Part shown: piece after piece, positions 6,175 to 14,875 of the stretch
Layout: each line of letters begins with the position of its first letter
Numbering within the stretch: position 1 is the stretch's first letter
Assembly: GCA_964542895.1 (NCBI GenBank)
Contig: CAZIWT010000020.1
Span: 1 to 33,857 of the forward strand
Length of the DNA stretch: 33,857 nt
Direction: 5' to 3'
Origin: Zymogenus sp964542895
GTDB taxonomy: Bacteria > Desulfobacterota > Zymogenia > Zymogenales > Zymogenaceae
Notes under the pieces: model-generated
The model's input: the letters and a program-made list of their open reading frames with translations, nothing else
What the model was told of the DNA's origin: nothing
Databases searched by the model: none
Translations under genes and position numbers: made by a program

Positions 6175-7804
6175 GGCGGATCTACTACTCAACCTGTACA
6201 ACTACCCGTACCTGGGCGTCAAGGAGTTCTTCGAGGTGGAGCTTCAGGGAGAGGTCCGAAAAGGGGAAGACGGGAAGATAGAGAGCGACCCATATCAGGT
6301 GGGGGCGTTTCTTAATATTCACTCGAAGAGACAGATGGACTTCTGTGGCAGGGGGGTGGGAAAGTCGATGTACATAGCCGCCCTAAAGTGGGCGTACTGG
6401 GGGGTTGTCCTCCCCTATGCCGAGAGCGTGATCTACGACACCAAGAGGCCGATGTCAGTCCGGTTTGTCATCACCGGCAACAACCTCGACACCGCGAAAC
6501 AGCTTTTGGGGTATATCAGGAACTTCCTTGCGGTTCATCCTCTCTTCGCCGAGGAGATCGACCCGAACAACGACAGCAAGATGTTTTTGAAATTGCGGAA
6601 CGGGACGGAATACCACGTTCGGGCGTCCAGCAACTCGGCAAGGGGCCTGAACCCGTACAGTTACTATTCGGGGAGACTCGGCAGGACGATTATCGGGCGA
6701 ACCATCGTCGTTTGTGACGAATTTGCCTATGTGGTTGACCAGGATTTCTTTAAAGAATCCGTGGAACCATATTTAAGCATGCAGGGGGGAAGCATTTTCC
6801 ATTCGATGACCACCCCAAACGGGAAAGACAACATGGCTTACGCCTGTAGCGTTGATAGAGATTTTTTAAAGCGAGTTTTTCAATCACACCTGAACAAATA
6901 CAAGGACCTTAAAGAGCTCTTAAAAATAAAGAAAAGGCTTATAGAGAAGGGCTGTCCCGAAGTATATGACGAGGAATACCTCGCCATCCCCCAGGATCAG
7001 AAATACCGCCTCTATCCCGAGAAGCTGATACTGCGGTGTATAGAGAATTTCCCGGGCGGAGTGCTCAACCTTGACGAGTATCTCTGGACTGACGAATACA
7101 TCGAAAAACACGGCGACGAACTGGCGGCGAAGACCGGCGGGCTCTATCTGGGGTGCGATCCCAATAAGGGCAAGGGGGAGAAGGGGCAGGTCTCCGACGC
7201 AGCGGCGATCTCGGTTATCGAGATCAGGGATAAAAAGCCACGGGTGGTCGTGAGATACGCCACCGAGTGGGGGAATGAGGAGAGCTCGAAGCCCGAATGC
7301 CGCAAGGATATCAGCATTAACGCCCTGATGGACAAGATTAGGTGGCTTTATAAAGCTTTAAAGGTCAGGGGCGGGTATGTGGACATAAACCCCGGCGCGG
7401 CGATTGTGGCGGTGCTTCAGGAAGAGGGGTTGCCTATAGACTTTGTCGACACCGACTCCTCGAAGAGATCGCAGGAGGTGGACAACCTGGCTCTGGTGGC
7501 GATGGAGGAGGGAGACCTCGCTATGCCGCCGGACATAGATATCCAACGGGGTTATCAGCGGTACGGGTCTGGCGAGAAAAGAACCGGCAAGAAGATGACC
7601 GACCTAATAAAGGCGGTCAACTACGGCATATACAGGGCCCTTGACGGGAGCTACCAGGCGTGGGGGGCGCCGTCAATGGCAAGCGTTAAAACTACCGACA
7701 GGTACGGCGGCAGATCGAATATCCCCGGCGGGAGCAATATCACGTCTGTCGGCATCCGAACCCTGACGTCGGTTGGAATAGGAAATGGGAAGAATATCCA
7801 CTAA
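6134..7804 (+). CDS. terL: Terminase large subunit (packaging ATPase/nuclease)
   Basis: This is the motor that pumps DNA into the prohead and cuts it. From ATG 6134 (556 residues; a GTG at 6125 is an alternative) it shows Walker A GRGVGKS at 72-78 and a coupling segment GNNLDTAKQLLGYIRN. Walker B is IVVCDE at 191-196, with the catalytic Glu. The C-terminal RNase H-like nuclease begins with the metal-binding strand LYLGCDPNKG near 338-347. A later acidic strand (GGYVDINPG) and a C-terminal Asp in KMTDLIKAVNYGIYRAL follow. Its 5' end overlaps the small-subunit gene and its 3' end overlaps the portal gene. The length is normal for the family. Confidence 0.95.
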   Translation: MEKPKHVRRLRNLEADLLLNLYNYPYLGVKEFFEVELQGEVRKGEDGKIESDPYQVGAFLNIHSKRQMDFCGRGVGKSMYIAALKWAYWGVVLPYAESVIYDTKRPMSVRFVITGNNLDTAKQLLGYIRNFLAVHPLFAEEIDPNNDSKMFLKLRNGTEYHVRASSNSARGLNPYSYYSGRLGRTIIGRTIVVCDEFAYVVDQDFFKESVEPYLSMQGGSIFHSMTTPNGKDNMAYACSVDRDFLKRVFQSHLNKYKDLKELLKIKKRLIEKGCPEVYDEEYLAIPQDQKYRLYPEKLILRCIENFPGGVLNLDEYLWTDEYIEKHGDELAAKTGGLYLGCDPNKGKGEKGQVSDAAAISVIEIRDKKPRVVVRYATEWGNEESSKPECRKDISINALMDKIRWLYKALKVRGGYVDINPGAAIVAVLQEEGLPIDFVDTDSSKRSQEVDNLALVAMEEGDLAMPPDIDIQRGYQRYGSGEKRTGKKMTDLIKAVNYGIYRALDGSYQAWGAPSMASVKTTDRYGGRSNIPGGSNITSVGIRTLTSVGIGNGKNIH

Positions 7805-9344
7805 AAATAAGGAAAAACTGGACGCGGTTATAGTTAACCAGTTCGGGAAGCCACTTAAGAAGGGGGAGGATAAGACCAAGGGGGCGTTTTCGATTCCGGC
7901 GATGAATGACCAGCGCTGGGGATACCTCTTCAAGAGGCTGGCGTTGGAGGTGGGGCGGCTCAAGGTGCTCCGGGACATGGACGTGATGCTCAACTCCTTC
8001 ATGGAGGGGCCGGCAAAATATTTCATCTCATGGCTGTCCGAGTCGATGCCGAACGTGACGTTCGGCGGCAACCTGAAGGTGAGGGCCCAAGAGATATACG
8101 AAAACCTGATTGAGCGAACCGCCTATGAGAAATTACGGGGCCAATTTCTATACAATGCAATATTTAGGGAAGAATTCATACTCACCGAGATAGATTTCGA
8201 CGATGAAATTCTTGGATATCTTAAAACGGAGAAGCTCGACAGGGTGCTGAAACTGGTAAGGCAGGGCAGGATAATGGGCCACATAACGGGTTTAAGGCAC
8301 CTTCCGCCCGAACACACGTATAAGTGGTTCGACCTCAACGACAGGCCGATAAATTCCGCCAGAGCCTATTTTCAAATAGGGGAAAACTATCTCGGCTTTC
8401 CCGGCGACGAGCCGCCGGAAAACGCAAAATTTATACCTCACATAAACGTCATTCACCCAAGGTGGAACAACCTGCGGCACGGCAATATTTGGTACAGCCG
8501 GCCGGAGTTTACTTCTCTTCGGGAGCAGTTTAACCGCTCGCAATTGATGCTGGAGGACAGCGTTCTTGATTCACACTTCTCGATGGCGCCCATACTGGTT
8601 TTTACGATCAACGCAATGGGGAGAGAGGCGGGGGCCAGCGAGGAACAGATAAGAAAATTTAAAGAGGAGCTGGTCGGCATCGATGGCGAAGGGTGGGAGC
8701 AGGTGTTGACGGCCGGCTCAATGCTGTTTCTCTCTGGGACCGATGACGTGAAGACGGTCAACGACAACAGAATGTACAGTATCCGTAAAGAGGACATACT
8801 GGTTCAACTTGACCTGTTGTTTATGTGCTCTCGGTTTCCGGCGTATCTCGCGGGGTATCAGGGCAAGGGTTCTCTAAACGGCGAGACCCTCGATATAATG
8901 AAGAAGCACACCGAGCTGATGATCCGTGAGGCGAATCGGTTCGAGTGGTGGGAAATATTAAGGCCGATAATTGAGCGGGAGTTGATGCTCCACGGGATCG
9001 TCGGCGTGAAGATGAAGGCGGACTTCCCGGAAACGAGCTTCGACTCGCAGACGATTCGGGAGAAGATTAACGAGTCGAAGATAGCGAGCTACAGGCTTTC
9101 AAGGAAGAGCGCATTTGAGGGCAGAACTTTCCCAACGTTCGATGAGGAATTTGAGCAGGTCATTAAGGAGCATAAGATGCTCAAGGAGGCAGGTGTCGAT
9201 CCAACTAAATACCGGGAAGACGACCCACAGGATTTAAACAAGCAGGCAAAGGGAAGCCCCAGGGACGGGGCGGAAACTCCAATCACAAAGCAGGAGGGAT
9301 CCGGCGACGCTCGGAAAGACGAGCAAAATATGGAGCAGAAATAA
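7785..9344 (+). CDS. Portal protein
   Basis: The 519-residue protein follows TerL directly, overlapping it by 20 bases, and precedes the protease/scaffold gene by one base. It forms the dodecameric channel at one capsid vertex. Characteristic portal features are the FIPHINVIHPRWNNLRHGNI segment (about residues 215-240), the YSRPEFTSLREQFNRSQLM helix after it, and the long C-terminal clip/wing helices. The last 50 residues are charged and Gly/Pro/Gln-rich (SPRDGAETPITKQEGSGDAR) and look disordered, as in many portals. Confidence 0.9.
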   Translation: MGRISTKNKEKLDAVIVNQFGKPLKKGEDKTKGAFSIPAMNDQRWGYLFKRLALEVGRLKVLRDMDVMLNSFMEGPAKYFISWLSESMPNVTFGGNLKVRAQEIYENLIERTAYEKLRGQFLYNAIFREEFILTEIDFDDEILGYLKTEKLDRVLKLVRQGRIMGHITGLRHLPPEHTYKWFDLNDRPINSARAYFQIGENYLGFPGDEPPENAKFIPHINVIHPRWNNLRHGNIWYSRPEFTSLREQFNRSQLMLEDSVLDSHFSMAPILVFTINAMGREAGASEEQIRKFKEELVGIDGEGWEQVLTAGSMLFLSGTDDVKTVNDNRMYSIRKEDILVQLDLLFMCSRFPAYLAGYQGKGSLNGETLDIMKKHTELMIREANRFEWWEILRPIIERELMLHGIVGVKMKADFPETSFDSQTIREKINESKIASYRLSRKSAFEGRTFPTFDEEFEQVIKEHKMLKEAGVDPTKYREDDPQDLNKQAKGSPRDGAETPITKQEGSGDARKDEQNMEQK

Positions 9345-9345
9345 G

Positions 9346-11043
9346 ATGCCCTGGACTACGGACGACGTAAAAAGGCACAAGAAAAATTTATCCGAGAAGC
9401 AGGAAAAAATTTGGGTAAAGGTCGCAAATAGCGCCCTAAAAAAATGTCAGGCCGAAGGCGAACCGGACTGTGAGGCATCGGCCATCCGTCAGGCCAACGC
9501 AGCGGTGGATAAAATTGGCGCCCAGGGGCACATCCCTGTTTCGGTTGCCAGATATCAAGATTTCGACGACCTTCAATTCGGCATATTTAACGAGGAAAAG
9601 GGAATATATGCCCTTAAATCCGACGACATGGTTGTGGAATATTATTTCGATATGGGCGAGCCCTTTAATTGGACCGAAGAGGACGTAAAAAAGAGCAGGG
9701 TTGTTATAGCGGCCAAGGGCGGGTTTATCAACGAGGCCCCCATTGCCAGCGTAATTAAGTATCTACCGGACGAAGAACTCCCCGACGAGGTTTTAAAGGC
9801 GAGGGACAGGTTTAAGTCCCCCAACGGCGGCGATGTTTTTATCAGGAGGGTCGCCCTGCAAAGGGGGAGGTTTGAGATCGGCAACGGCAAGAAGGTTTAT
9901 TTCAGCCAGGAATTTTACGACAAGATGGGCCCGGACTTCAGATGGGCCCCAATTTATAAGGGACACTACGGCATAGGGGGCAGCGACTATAGGGATAAAA
10001 TAGGCGTGATAATCTGTTACCAAAATGTCGGGGGGAACCCCTATTTTTGGATACACCTTTATGACGACCAAGTCATTACAAATATACTTAAAGATGAGGA
10101 AATCGGGGCCATGCGGGAGCTGGAGGGCCTTAACCCGGACGAAGAAACCTACGGCCAGTTTAGCATCGAGGCATACGCTACCGAAGAGAAGGAACACGAG
10201 GGCGGCTACAAGGAACCAATTCGTCTTTTTAAGAAGTACAAAGGAATGGCTCTTGTGAAGGAAGCTGGCGCGCGAGGCACAAGGGTTGAACCTATTGCGG
10301 CAGAAATGCAGGCAATGGAGGAAATCGCAACAAGCGAAATAAGGAGCGAAACGATGAGCGAAGAGATAAAGAAATTACAGGACGCTTCCGCAGAAGACCT
10401 TCGAGGACACGAAAAGTTTAGGGAGGCCGTTCTCGCCGAAACAAAGGAGCTCGCCGCAAAGGAGTTCGACGGGGAAAACGTATTGACCGAGATCGTCCTG
10501 CTGGCGGCGGACAACACTGAGGCTTTTAACGAGCTCGCCACAAAGAGAAACGAGAAGATTGTGGCGTATTACACGCCAGCCGACGTAAAGGGCAAGCTTT
10601 TCGAGAGCGAGATAGCGGCGGAGGAACTTCCGTGGATAAAAACCTACGAGGAACACCTCCAGGCGCTTTCGGCCGATAAGATAGCCGGATTGCCGAACTT
10701 TATGGAGGCGGTGAGTTCTCTGGGCGTGGACGCCCTAAAGGACGTTCCGGCGGTGAAGGAGCTTACGGCACAGAAGGGAGTAACCGTCGACGAGGTGGAC
10801 AAGATGATAACCGCAAGCATTGGTAGGACCGTACAAGAGAAGGGCTTCGGCAAGGGCGATGACCTTATCTACGGCACCCCCGAAGGCACGACCGAAGAGG
10901 AGAGGAAGAAAAGGGCGGAGAGGGAGAGGTTCGACGCTATAGCAGCAAAGTCCAAAACGGAAGGGCCCGCATCCCTCGGCGTTGAGGAATACAGGGTGAT
11001 ACGGGATAAGGCAAGGGAGGAATTACTGGAACTAACGAAATAG
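9346..11043 (+). CDS. Prohead protease-scaffold fusion protein (putative)
   Basis: This 565-residue protein lies between portal and capsid, where maturation protease and scaffold are encoded. Residues 1-55 (MPWTTDDVKRHKKNLSEKQE and on to AIRQANAAVDK) match a small domain (PWxxxDAxxHxK...WAxxANxAL...AIRxANAAV) common at the start of phage head proteins. Residues about 60-330 are a mixed alpha/beta domain. The KGHYG His and the GQFSIEAYATEE Ser are reasonable catalytic candidates for a prohead serine protease of the S78/S80 kind, but I cannot prove this. From about 337 it is a helical, Glu/Lys-rich scaffold. An internal start at 10354 probably makes the scaffold alone. Confidence 0.7.
   Translation: MPWTTDDVKRHKKNLSEKQEKIWVKVANSALKKCQAEGEPDCEASAIRQANAAVDKIGAQGHIPVSVARYQDFDDLQFGIFNEEKGIYALKSDDMVVEYYFDMGEPFNWTEEDVKKSRVVIAAKGGFINEAPIASVIKYLPDEELPDEVLKARDRFKSPNGGDVFIRRVALQRGRFEIGNGKKVYFSQEFYDKMGPDFRWAPIYKGHYGIGGSDYRDKIGVIICYQNVGGNPYFWIHLYDDQVITNILKDEEIGAMRELEGLNPDEETYGQFSIEAYATEEKEHEGGYKEPIRLFKKYKGMALVKEAGARGTRVEPIAAEMQAMEEIATSEIRSETMSEEIKKLQDASAEDLRGHEKFREAVLAETKELAAKEFDGENVLTEIVLLAADNTEAFNELATKRNEKIVAYYTPADVKGKLFESEIAAEELPWIKTYEEHLQALSADKIAGLPNFMEAVSSLGVDALKDVPAVKELTAQKGVTVDEVDKMITASIGRTVQEKGFGKGDDLIYGTPEGTTEEERKKRAERERFDAIAAKSKTEGPASLGVEEYRVIRDKAREELLELTK
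10354..11043 (+). CDS. Nested scaffold protein from an internal start
   Basis: AAGGAG at 10341-10346 stands 7 bases before an in-frame ATG at 10354, an ideal internal ribosome site within the protease-scaffold gene. The product has 229 residues, starting MSEEIKKLQDASAEDLRGHE, and is nearly all helical and highly charged, as expected of a capsid scaffold that is removed after assembly. Lambda C/Nu3 uses the same nested design. The site is read directly from the sequence; its use is inference. Confidence 0.7.
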   Translation: MSEEIKKLQDASAEDLRGHEKFREAVLAETKELAAKEFDGENVLTEIVLLAADNTEAFNELATKRNEKIVAYYTPADVKGKLFESEIAAEELPWIKTYEEHLQALSADKIAGLPNFMEAVSSLGVDALKDVPAVKELTAQKGVTVDEVDKMITASIGRTVQEKGFGKGDDLIYGTPEGTTEEERKKRAERERFDAIAAKSKTEGPASLGVEEYRVIRDKAREELLELTK

Positions 11044-11135
11044 AAAAACAGAACCGACTATTGATGGAGGGATCTATTTAATACCGGTCATTTATTCGTC
11101 CCGGGAGGGATATCAGCATTTTATGAGGGCGAATA

Positions 11136-12149
11136 ATGACAGACATTGTACAGCAGAACACGACAAAGACCACCGACATATCGACGATCACACCGGTATG
11201 GTGGTCTCTTGATTTACGGGAAGAGTTTTTAGGGGCGCTTCTGTTCAGCCAGTTCATGGGTGACCCGAAAAGCAATATGCCCGTAATAATGAAGAGCGAT
11301 CTCGTAAAAAAGCCGGGCGATACGGTCAAGTACGAGAAGGTGTTGTCGCTTACTGGATCTGGCGTATCCGGGGAGGCCGTGCTACAGGGGAACGAGGAAA
11401 AACTCCAGTTCACCGAGATCGAAGTTACTCCAGAGCTTTACCGCCACGGGGTATCTTTCACGGAACTCGCAGACAACAGGGCGCTCTTTGAGCTTGCCGA
11501 CGTAGCGAAGAAGAAGCTTGTGGAGTGGGCCAGTAAGGAAGTCGACGACAGTTTCTACACGGTGGCTGCCGGAGCGACCCAGGAAATATTAGCGGGCGGG
11601 GTGGACGAGGTGGACGATCTGGATTCCGCCGACATTCTGACCGCAAACCTACTTTCCAAGGCGGCCGCGACCATCAGGGCCAATAACATTCCCGAGGTGT
11701 CGGGCAAGGGACTGGTTGCGATAATGCACACCTACCACGCCTATCAGCTTACACAGGACACCAACGGCTGGGTGTTGGGGAAGAAAGACGCTGACATTCG
11801 CGGAGTAACGAACCCGCTGTTCCAGCACTACGTAGGCGCTAACTTCATCGGATTGTGGGACGGGGTGTGGTGCTTCGAGACCACGAGAGTTCCGAGAACC
11901 GCCGTTACCGAGGGAACGGGCCCGACCGGGCCCTCTGGATATGCGGCTCCGGTGCTTGTCATGGGGGCGGATGCATTTGCATTTGCGCTTGGCAACTTCT
12001 ACAAGGGCAAGCTTCCGATCAAGATGACGGCACAGAACACGGACTACGAGTTCAACAAGGGTTTTGCAGTAAACCTTTGTTATCAAACCAAGATCCTCGA
12101 AGACGACGCCATAGTCAACATCTGGACATCCTGCAACGCACCGTCGTAA
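11136..12149 (+). CDS. Major capsid protein (N4 gp56-like family)
   Basis: The 337-residue protein is of typical length for an HK97-fold capsid subunit. The segment PGDTVKYEKVLSLTGSGVSG continues through GEAVLQGNEEKLQ and ITPELYRHGVSF-like strands (residues about 60-110). This is the hallmark of the N4 gp56/DUF4043 capsid family (KxGDTVxxxxxxxLxGxGVxGxxxLxGNEExL). The C-terminus ends with a beta-strand INIWTSC-like segment. Near residues 260-268 a collagen-like GTGPTGPSG loop is inserted, repeated in style in a tail protein at 22925. The start has GAGGGCG ahead of it. A strong terminator follows at 12165. High expression fits the gene's isolation between a 92-base leader and this terminator. 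Confidence 0.88.
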   Translation: MTDIVQQNTTKTTDISTITPVWWSLDLREEFLGALLFSQFMGDPKSNMPVIMKSDLVKKPGDTVKYEKVLSLTGSGVSGEAVLQGNEEKLQFTEIEVTPELYRHGVSFTELADNRALFELADVAKKKLVEWASKEVDDSFYTVAAGATQEILAGGVDEVDDLDSADILTANLLSKAAATIRANNIPEVSGKGLVAIMHTYHAYQLTQDTNGWVLGKKDADIRGVTNPLFQHYVGANFIGLWDGVWCFETTRVPRTAVTEGTGPTGPSGYAAPVLVMGADAFAFALGNFYKGKLPIKMTAQNTDYEFNKGFAVNLCYQTKILEDDAIVNIWTSCNAPS

Positions 12150-12164
12150 GGAGAAAACCCATAA

Positions 12165-12189
12165 GGGGGGCACAAGGCCCCCCTTTTTT
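12165..12189 (+). terminator. Terminator after the capsid gene
   Basis: The stem GGGGGGC (12165-12171) / GCCCCCC (12177-12183) has a 5-base loop and is followed by six T residues. It lies inside the late region, so downstream tail genes need read-through, antitermination or their own promoter. Confidence 0.85.
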
Positions 12190-12202
12190 ATTGGAGTAAT
12201 CG

Positions 12203-13198
12203 TTGGACACAGCCGACATAAAAGAGCGCCTGAAAAAGAAGCTTGACGCAGACAGCGACACGCCGGTACAGCTACGGCCCGAGATCTCCGACGACCTCGC
12301 ATGGGAATTGATCAGGGACGCGATACCGCAGATTCCGCAGTACAGGGGAAGCACGCAGTGGTTCAAGATTCGCGAGGAGGAGTTCTTCCCATATTACGAT
12401 CCCGACGAGGACGAAGACGTTCTTTCGATTGACCCGAATCTCTTTTGCAACCACAGCGGCGTTGTGGTGAACGACAGCCTCTATCTCGAAGAGGCGCCCT
12501 CTTCCGGCTATATCGAGACCACGAGGGACTTTGAGCAGATCAGTATAGATCGGACGAGGGAGATCAAGGAGACCGACTTTAATTACGAGCGGACCATCTA
12601 CTACAGGACGAGGTACGGCGGGTTCGTCAACATGAACGACTACTACGAGGACTCAACGACCTACGGGGAAACCGACGACAAATACTACCTACCGAAGAAA
12701 CACGACGGGATATTCGCCATCAAGGTGGAGCTCGTTACCGAGGACACGAACGACGACCAGACAGTGGCTATCGACATCTCCCTTGACGGCGGGCGGACAT
12801 GGCTTTCCAGCTTTATGGAAATAGCCGCCGACACGGAGATAGACGTATCCAACTATACATCGACCTATCTGGTATTTAAGCTGACGCTTTCGAGCACGAC
12901 CGCAACGTCGCCCAAGGTCCACAGTATGAGGGCGAGCATCTGGGCGGTGAAGAATCTCGCCGAGAACGCAGATTATCTCGTGAGACTGGCCTACGCCAAC
13001 TACCTTGAGAGGTTGAGGGTAAGGGCTCTTTATGAGGGGATGGTGGACGCCGCCGACAACCTTGAGCGGATGATCTACAGCACCAGAAAAGAGGTTGCCG
13101 GTTACTTCGACGATAAACAGATCAGGCCGAAGGAGACGGCGCCAGCAAGGTTTGACGGGCCTCCAAATAGATATGCAAAAAATTACTTTGGGGGCTAA
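12203..13198 (+). CDS. Putative head-tail connector or neck protein
   Basis: The start is a TTG at 12203 with TTGGAGTAATCG ahead of it; no ATG fits better. The 331-residue protein follows the capsid gene, where adaptor/connector proteins are encoded. Helical N- and C-terminal segments (ISDDLAWELIRDAIPQIP; ADYLVRLAYANYLERLR) surround a beta-rich middle. The middle contains a DISLDGGRTW motif like an Asp-box beta-propeller or sandwich turn. The helical ends fit a connector ring with an inserted beta domain. No family is recognised, so the call is positional. Confidence 0.5.
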   Translation: MDTADIKERLKKKLDADSDTPVQLRPEISDDLAWELIRDAIPQIPQYRGSTQWFKIREEEFFPYYDPDEDEDVLSIDPNLFCNHSGVVVNDSLYLEEAPSSGYIETTRDFEQISIDRTREIKETDFNYERTIYYRTRYGGFVNMNDYYEDSTTYGETDDKYYLPKKHDGIFAIKVELVTEDTNDDQTVAIDISLDGGRTWLSSFMEIAADTEIDVSNYTSTYLVFKLTLSSTTATSPKVHSMRASIWAVKNLAENADYLVRLAYANYLERLRVRALYEGMVDAADNLERMIYSTRKEVAGYFDDKQIRPKETAPARFDGPPNRYAKNYFGG

Positions 13199-13200
13199 TC

Positions 13201-13620
13201 GTGCTTGATTCGGCAAAGATCGTACAGTCCTTCAGGACGCATTTCGAGGGGCAGGATTATCTGTCTGGTTGGCGGTTCGAAGACAAAGAACCGGAACCGC
13301 AGAAGGTCAGGGGCAAGAACTGTCTCTGGGTAAACTTCGTCGGTATTCGTAAGGGGGGCGCCTCCAAAACGATAGCGGGAAACCCCACGGACGCCTACGA
13401 CGTGGAGATCGGAATCATTATACCGTACAACCGGCTGAAGGACGTTCACGACGACACGGAGATCGGCGACATAGTGAGAAGGATAGGAGAGGAACTGGAG
13501 GCGAATTCAATCGACTATTATTCGGAAGGCGTGAGCACCGGGAGGCGGCTCGACACCACCGATACAGTAATAAATTTCAAAGAAGAAAACGAGGCGGTTT
13601 TTAAGATCGCCTGCGAATAG
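13201..13620 (+). CDS. Putative tail terminator or head-closure protein
   Basis: The start is GTG 13201, three bases after the previous stop. The 139-residue alpha/beta protein, with IVQSFRTHFEG at its N-terminus and alternating strands (AYDVEIGIIIPYN, DTVINFKEENEAVFKI), matches the size and layout of siphovirus tail-terminator proteins. These cap the tail tube before joining the head. It lies between the connector and tail-tube genes, the usual site. No sequence family is certain. Confidence 0.5.
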   Translation: MLDSAKIVQSFRTHFEGQDYLSGWRFEDKEPEPQKVRGKNCLWVNFVGIRKGGASKTIAGNPTDAYDVEIGIIIPYNRLKDVHDDTEIGDIVRRIGEELEANSIDYYSEGVSTGRRLDTTDTVINFKEENEAVFKIACE

Positions 13621-13658
13621 ATTTCCCTCGGGAGAGGAGCAAATTTTAGGAGGGACGA

Positions 13659-14570
13659 ATGGGAACCTCTATATTCCCAAAGAGGGAAATTAAGGGATTT
13701 ACGAGCGAGCGTGTTCTTATAATCGCGGCCGCATACACGGGGAACGAGTCCCTTGCCACGGATTTCGATAACCTGGAGACGGAGCTGGACAAGTTGTTTA
13801 ATCCGTATTGGTTCGACTTGCCGACGTCTACAGCAGATCAGCTGACCTACGAGATACAGGACTACTGGGAGAACGCCGACTTTGTTACGACCTACGGCGC
13901 CATAGACTCAAGGATACCCTTCTTTGTTTTGAGGCAGAGCGGCGGCACGGGGGCGTTTGAGATAGTGGACGAGAGCGAGTATTCGGTAGACCGCGATCTC
14001 GGCACGATCATTTTTTCGGCCGAACAGGGAGCGAGCGATGTCATCACGGCTTCACTGTGCGGCAACCTGCCGGCGACTTCGTTTGAAGGTTCCGCTTCTA
14101 TATCACTAAACACCAACAAGCTGTTTATCGCCGCACAGGAGAAAGAGGCGTACCGGTGGACGAGGGACGAGGGGGCTGACCCGACATTTACCTGTGACAT
14201 AGCGGTTGACGTGGGAGACAGGCACAACCCCTACCCCGGCGTGCAGGCGCTGAAGATGATCTACGGAGACGATTTTACGTTGCCGGTCGCCGCGAGCGAG
14301 GGCGACAAGCTGTCGGAAATGGGATCGATAAACGAGTTACTAAAGAACGAGGATCCGTTCTTTGTTGCGTATTTTCATCTCACCACAGACACGGATGCGG
14401 AGGACCTGAAGCTAATCGGCGAGATATATCAGGGTTGCGAGCTCGACGAGCTTCCTACCACGAAGAACGCCGTAGACAGAGACAACCCCGCGATGGTGAC
14501 CCTAAAAGGTAAGGCTTCGGCCGTCTACCACAAGGCGGTGCTGAACCCGGCGGCGGGAACCGGACCGTAA
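13659..14570 (+). CDS. Putative major tail tube protein
   Basis: This 303-residue beta-rich protein sits between the tail-terminator candidate and the tail assembly chaperones, the conserved place of the tail tube subunit. The C-terminal half (residues 220-300: LSEMGSINELLKNEDPFFVA, then an acidic DTDAEDLKLIGEIYQGC helix and VTLKGKASAVYHKAVL strand) has the alpha-helix-plus-sandwich look of tube proteins. TTAGGAGGGACGA precedes the ATG. Only one such gene and no sheath gene is seen, which argues for a non-contractile tail. Confidence 0.6.
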   Translation: MGTSIFPKREIKGFTSERVLIIAAAYTGNESLATDFDNLETELDKLFNPYWFDLPTSTADQLTYEIQDYWENADFVTTYGAIDSRIPFFVLRQSGGTGAFEIVDESEYSVDRDLGTIIFSAEQGASDVITASLCGNLPATSFEGSASISLNTNKLFIAAQEKEAYRWTRDEGADPTFTCDIAVDVGDRHNPYPGVQALKMIYGDDFTLPVAASEGDKLSEMGSINELLKNEDPFFVAYFHLTTDTDAEDLKLIGEIYQGCELDELPTTKNAVDRDNPAMVTLKGKASAVYHKAVLNPAAGTGP

Positions 14571-14581
14571 TAGTTATTCTC

Positions 14582-14750
14582 CCCGTAAGGCCACGGCTTT
14601 ACGGGCCCCGGGTTGCCAGAGCTCCCGGGATTTTGGTTTGCCGGTTTCCCCGTGGCGCGCGCACGAAAAACCGGTATTAAGCCGACGGATTTGCTGGTAG
14701 GTCCCCGTGCGCACATAAAAGACCAGCGTAGCTGATCCTCCAACGGAGGA
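14582..14750 (+). other. Structured non-coding stretch with four successive hairpins
   Basis: The 305 bases between 14571 and 14875 carry no convincing gene. In order there are several stems: CCCGTAA/TTACGGG (14582-14588 with 14599-14605), CCGGTTT/AAACCGG (14641-14647 with 14668-14674), GCTGGT/ACCAGC (14693-14698 with 14722-14727), and TCCTCC/GGAGGA (14736-14741 with 14745-14750). A GTGCGCAC palindrome sits in the third loop. The region ends in the motif pair at 14760 and a G/C-run hairpin at 14834. It may be an untranslated leader for tail genes, a functional RNA or a recombination junction. Confidence 0.5.
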
Positions 14751-14759
14751 AACAGTAAG

Positions 14760-14787
14760 GTTTGTCAAACCCTGGAGTTTGTCAAAC
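14760..14787 (+). promoter_or_regulatory. Paired 11-bp palindrome motif, copy 1
   Basis: Two identical GTTTGTCAAAC elements start at 14760 and 14777, 17 bp apart with a 6-bp spacer. Each is a near-perfect palindrome around a central T. The pair lies 88 bases before the start of the tail assembly chaperone. This is the most regular of four such pairs in the window. Confidence 0.75.
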
Positions 14788-14833
14788 TTCCAAAATGGAC
14801 GGCCCGGCATCAACTAATATGGGCCTATTGAAT

Positions 14834-14863
14834 GGGGGGGTGGTGCCCTCCCCCTGCATTTTT
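14834..14863 (+). terminator. Terminator-like G/C-run hairpin
   Basis: Seven G residues (14834-14840) can pair with CCC-T-CCCCC (14846-14854) around a TGGTG loop with one bulged T. TGCATTTTT follows. It stands 12 bases before the tail-chaperone start, resembling the terminator ahead of the HNH gene, but its T-run is shorter. Confidence 0.55.
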
Positions 14864-14875
14864 CAGGAGGGATTT

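Noticed and set aside
14571..14760. tRNA in the structured gap
   Set aside because: No T-loop consensus, anticodon arm or CCA-type acceptor pairing could be assembled from the four hairpins.
14762..14875. N-terminal extension of the tail chaperone from a TTG at 14762
   Set aside because: The TTG lies in the paired regulatory motif without a ribosome site, and the extension is low-quality sequence crossing a G/C-run hairpin. The ATG at 14876 has a strong AGGAGGG.
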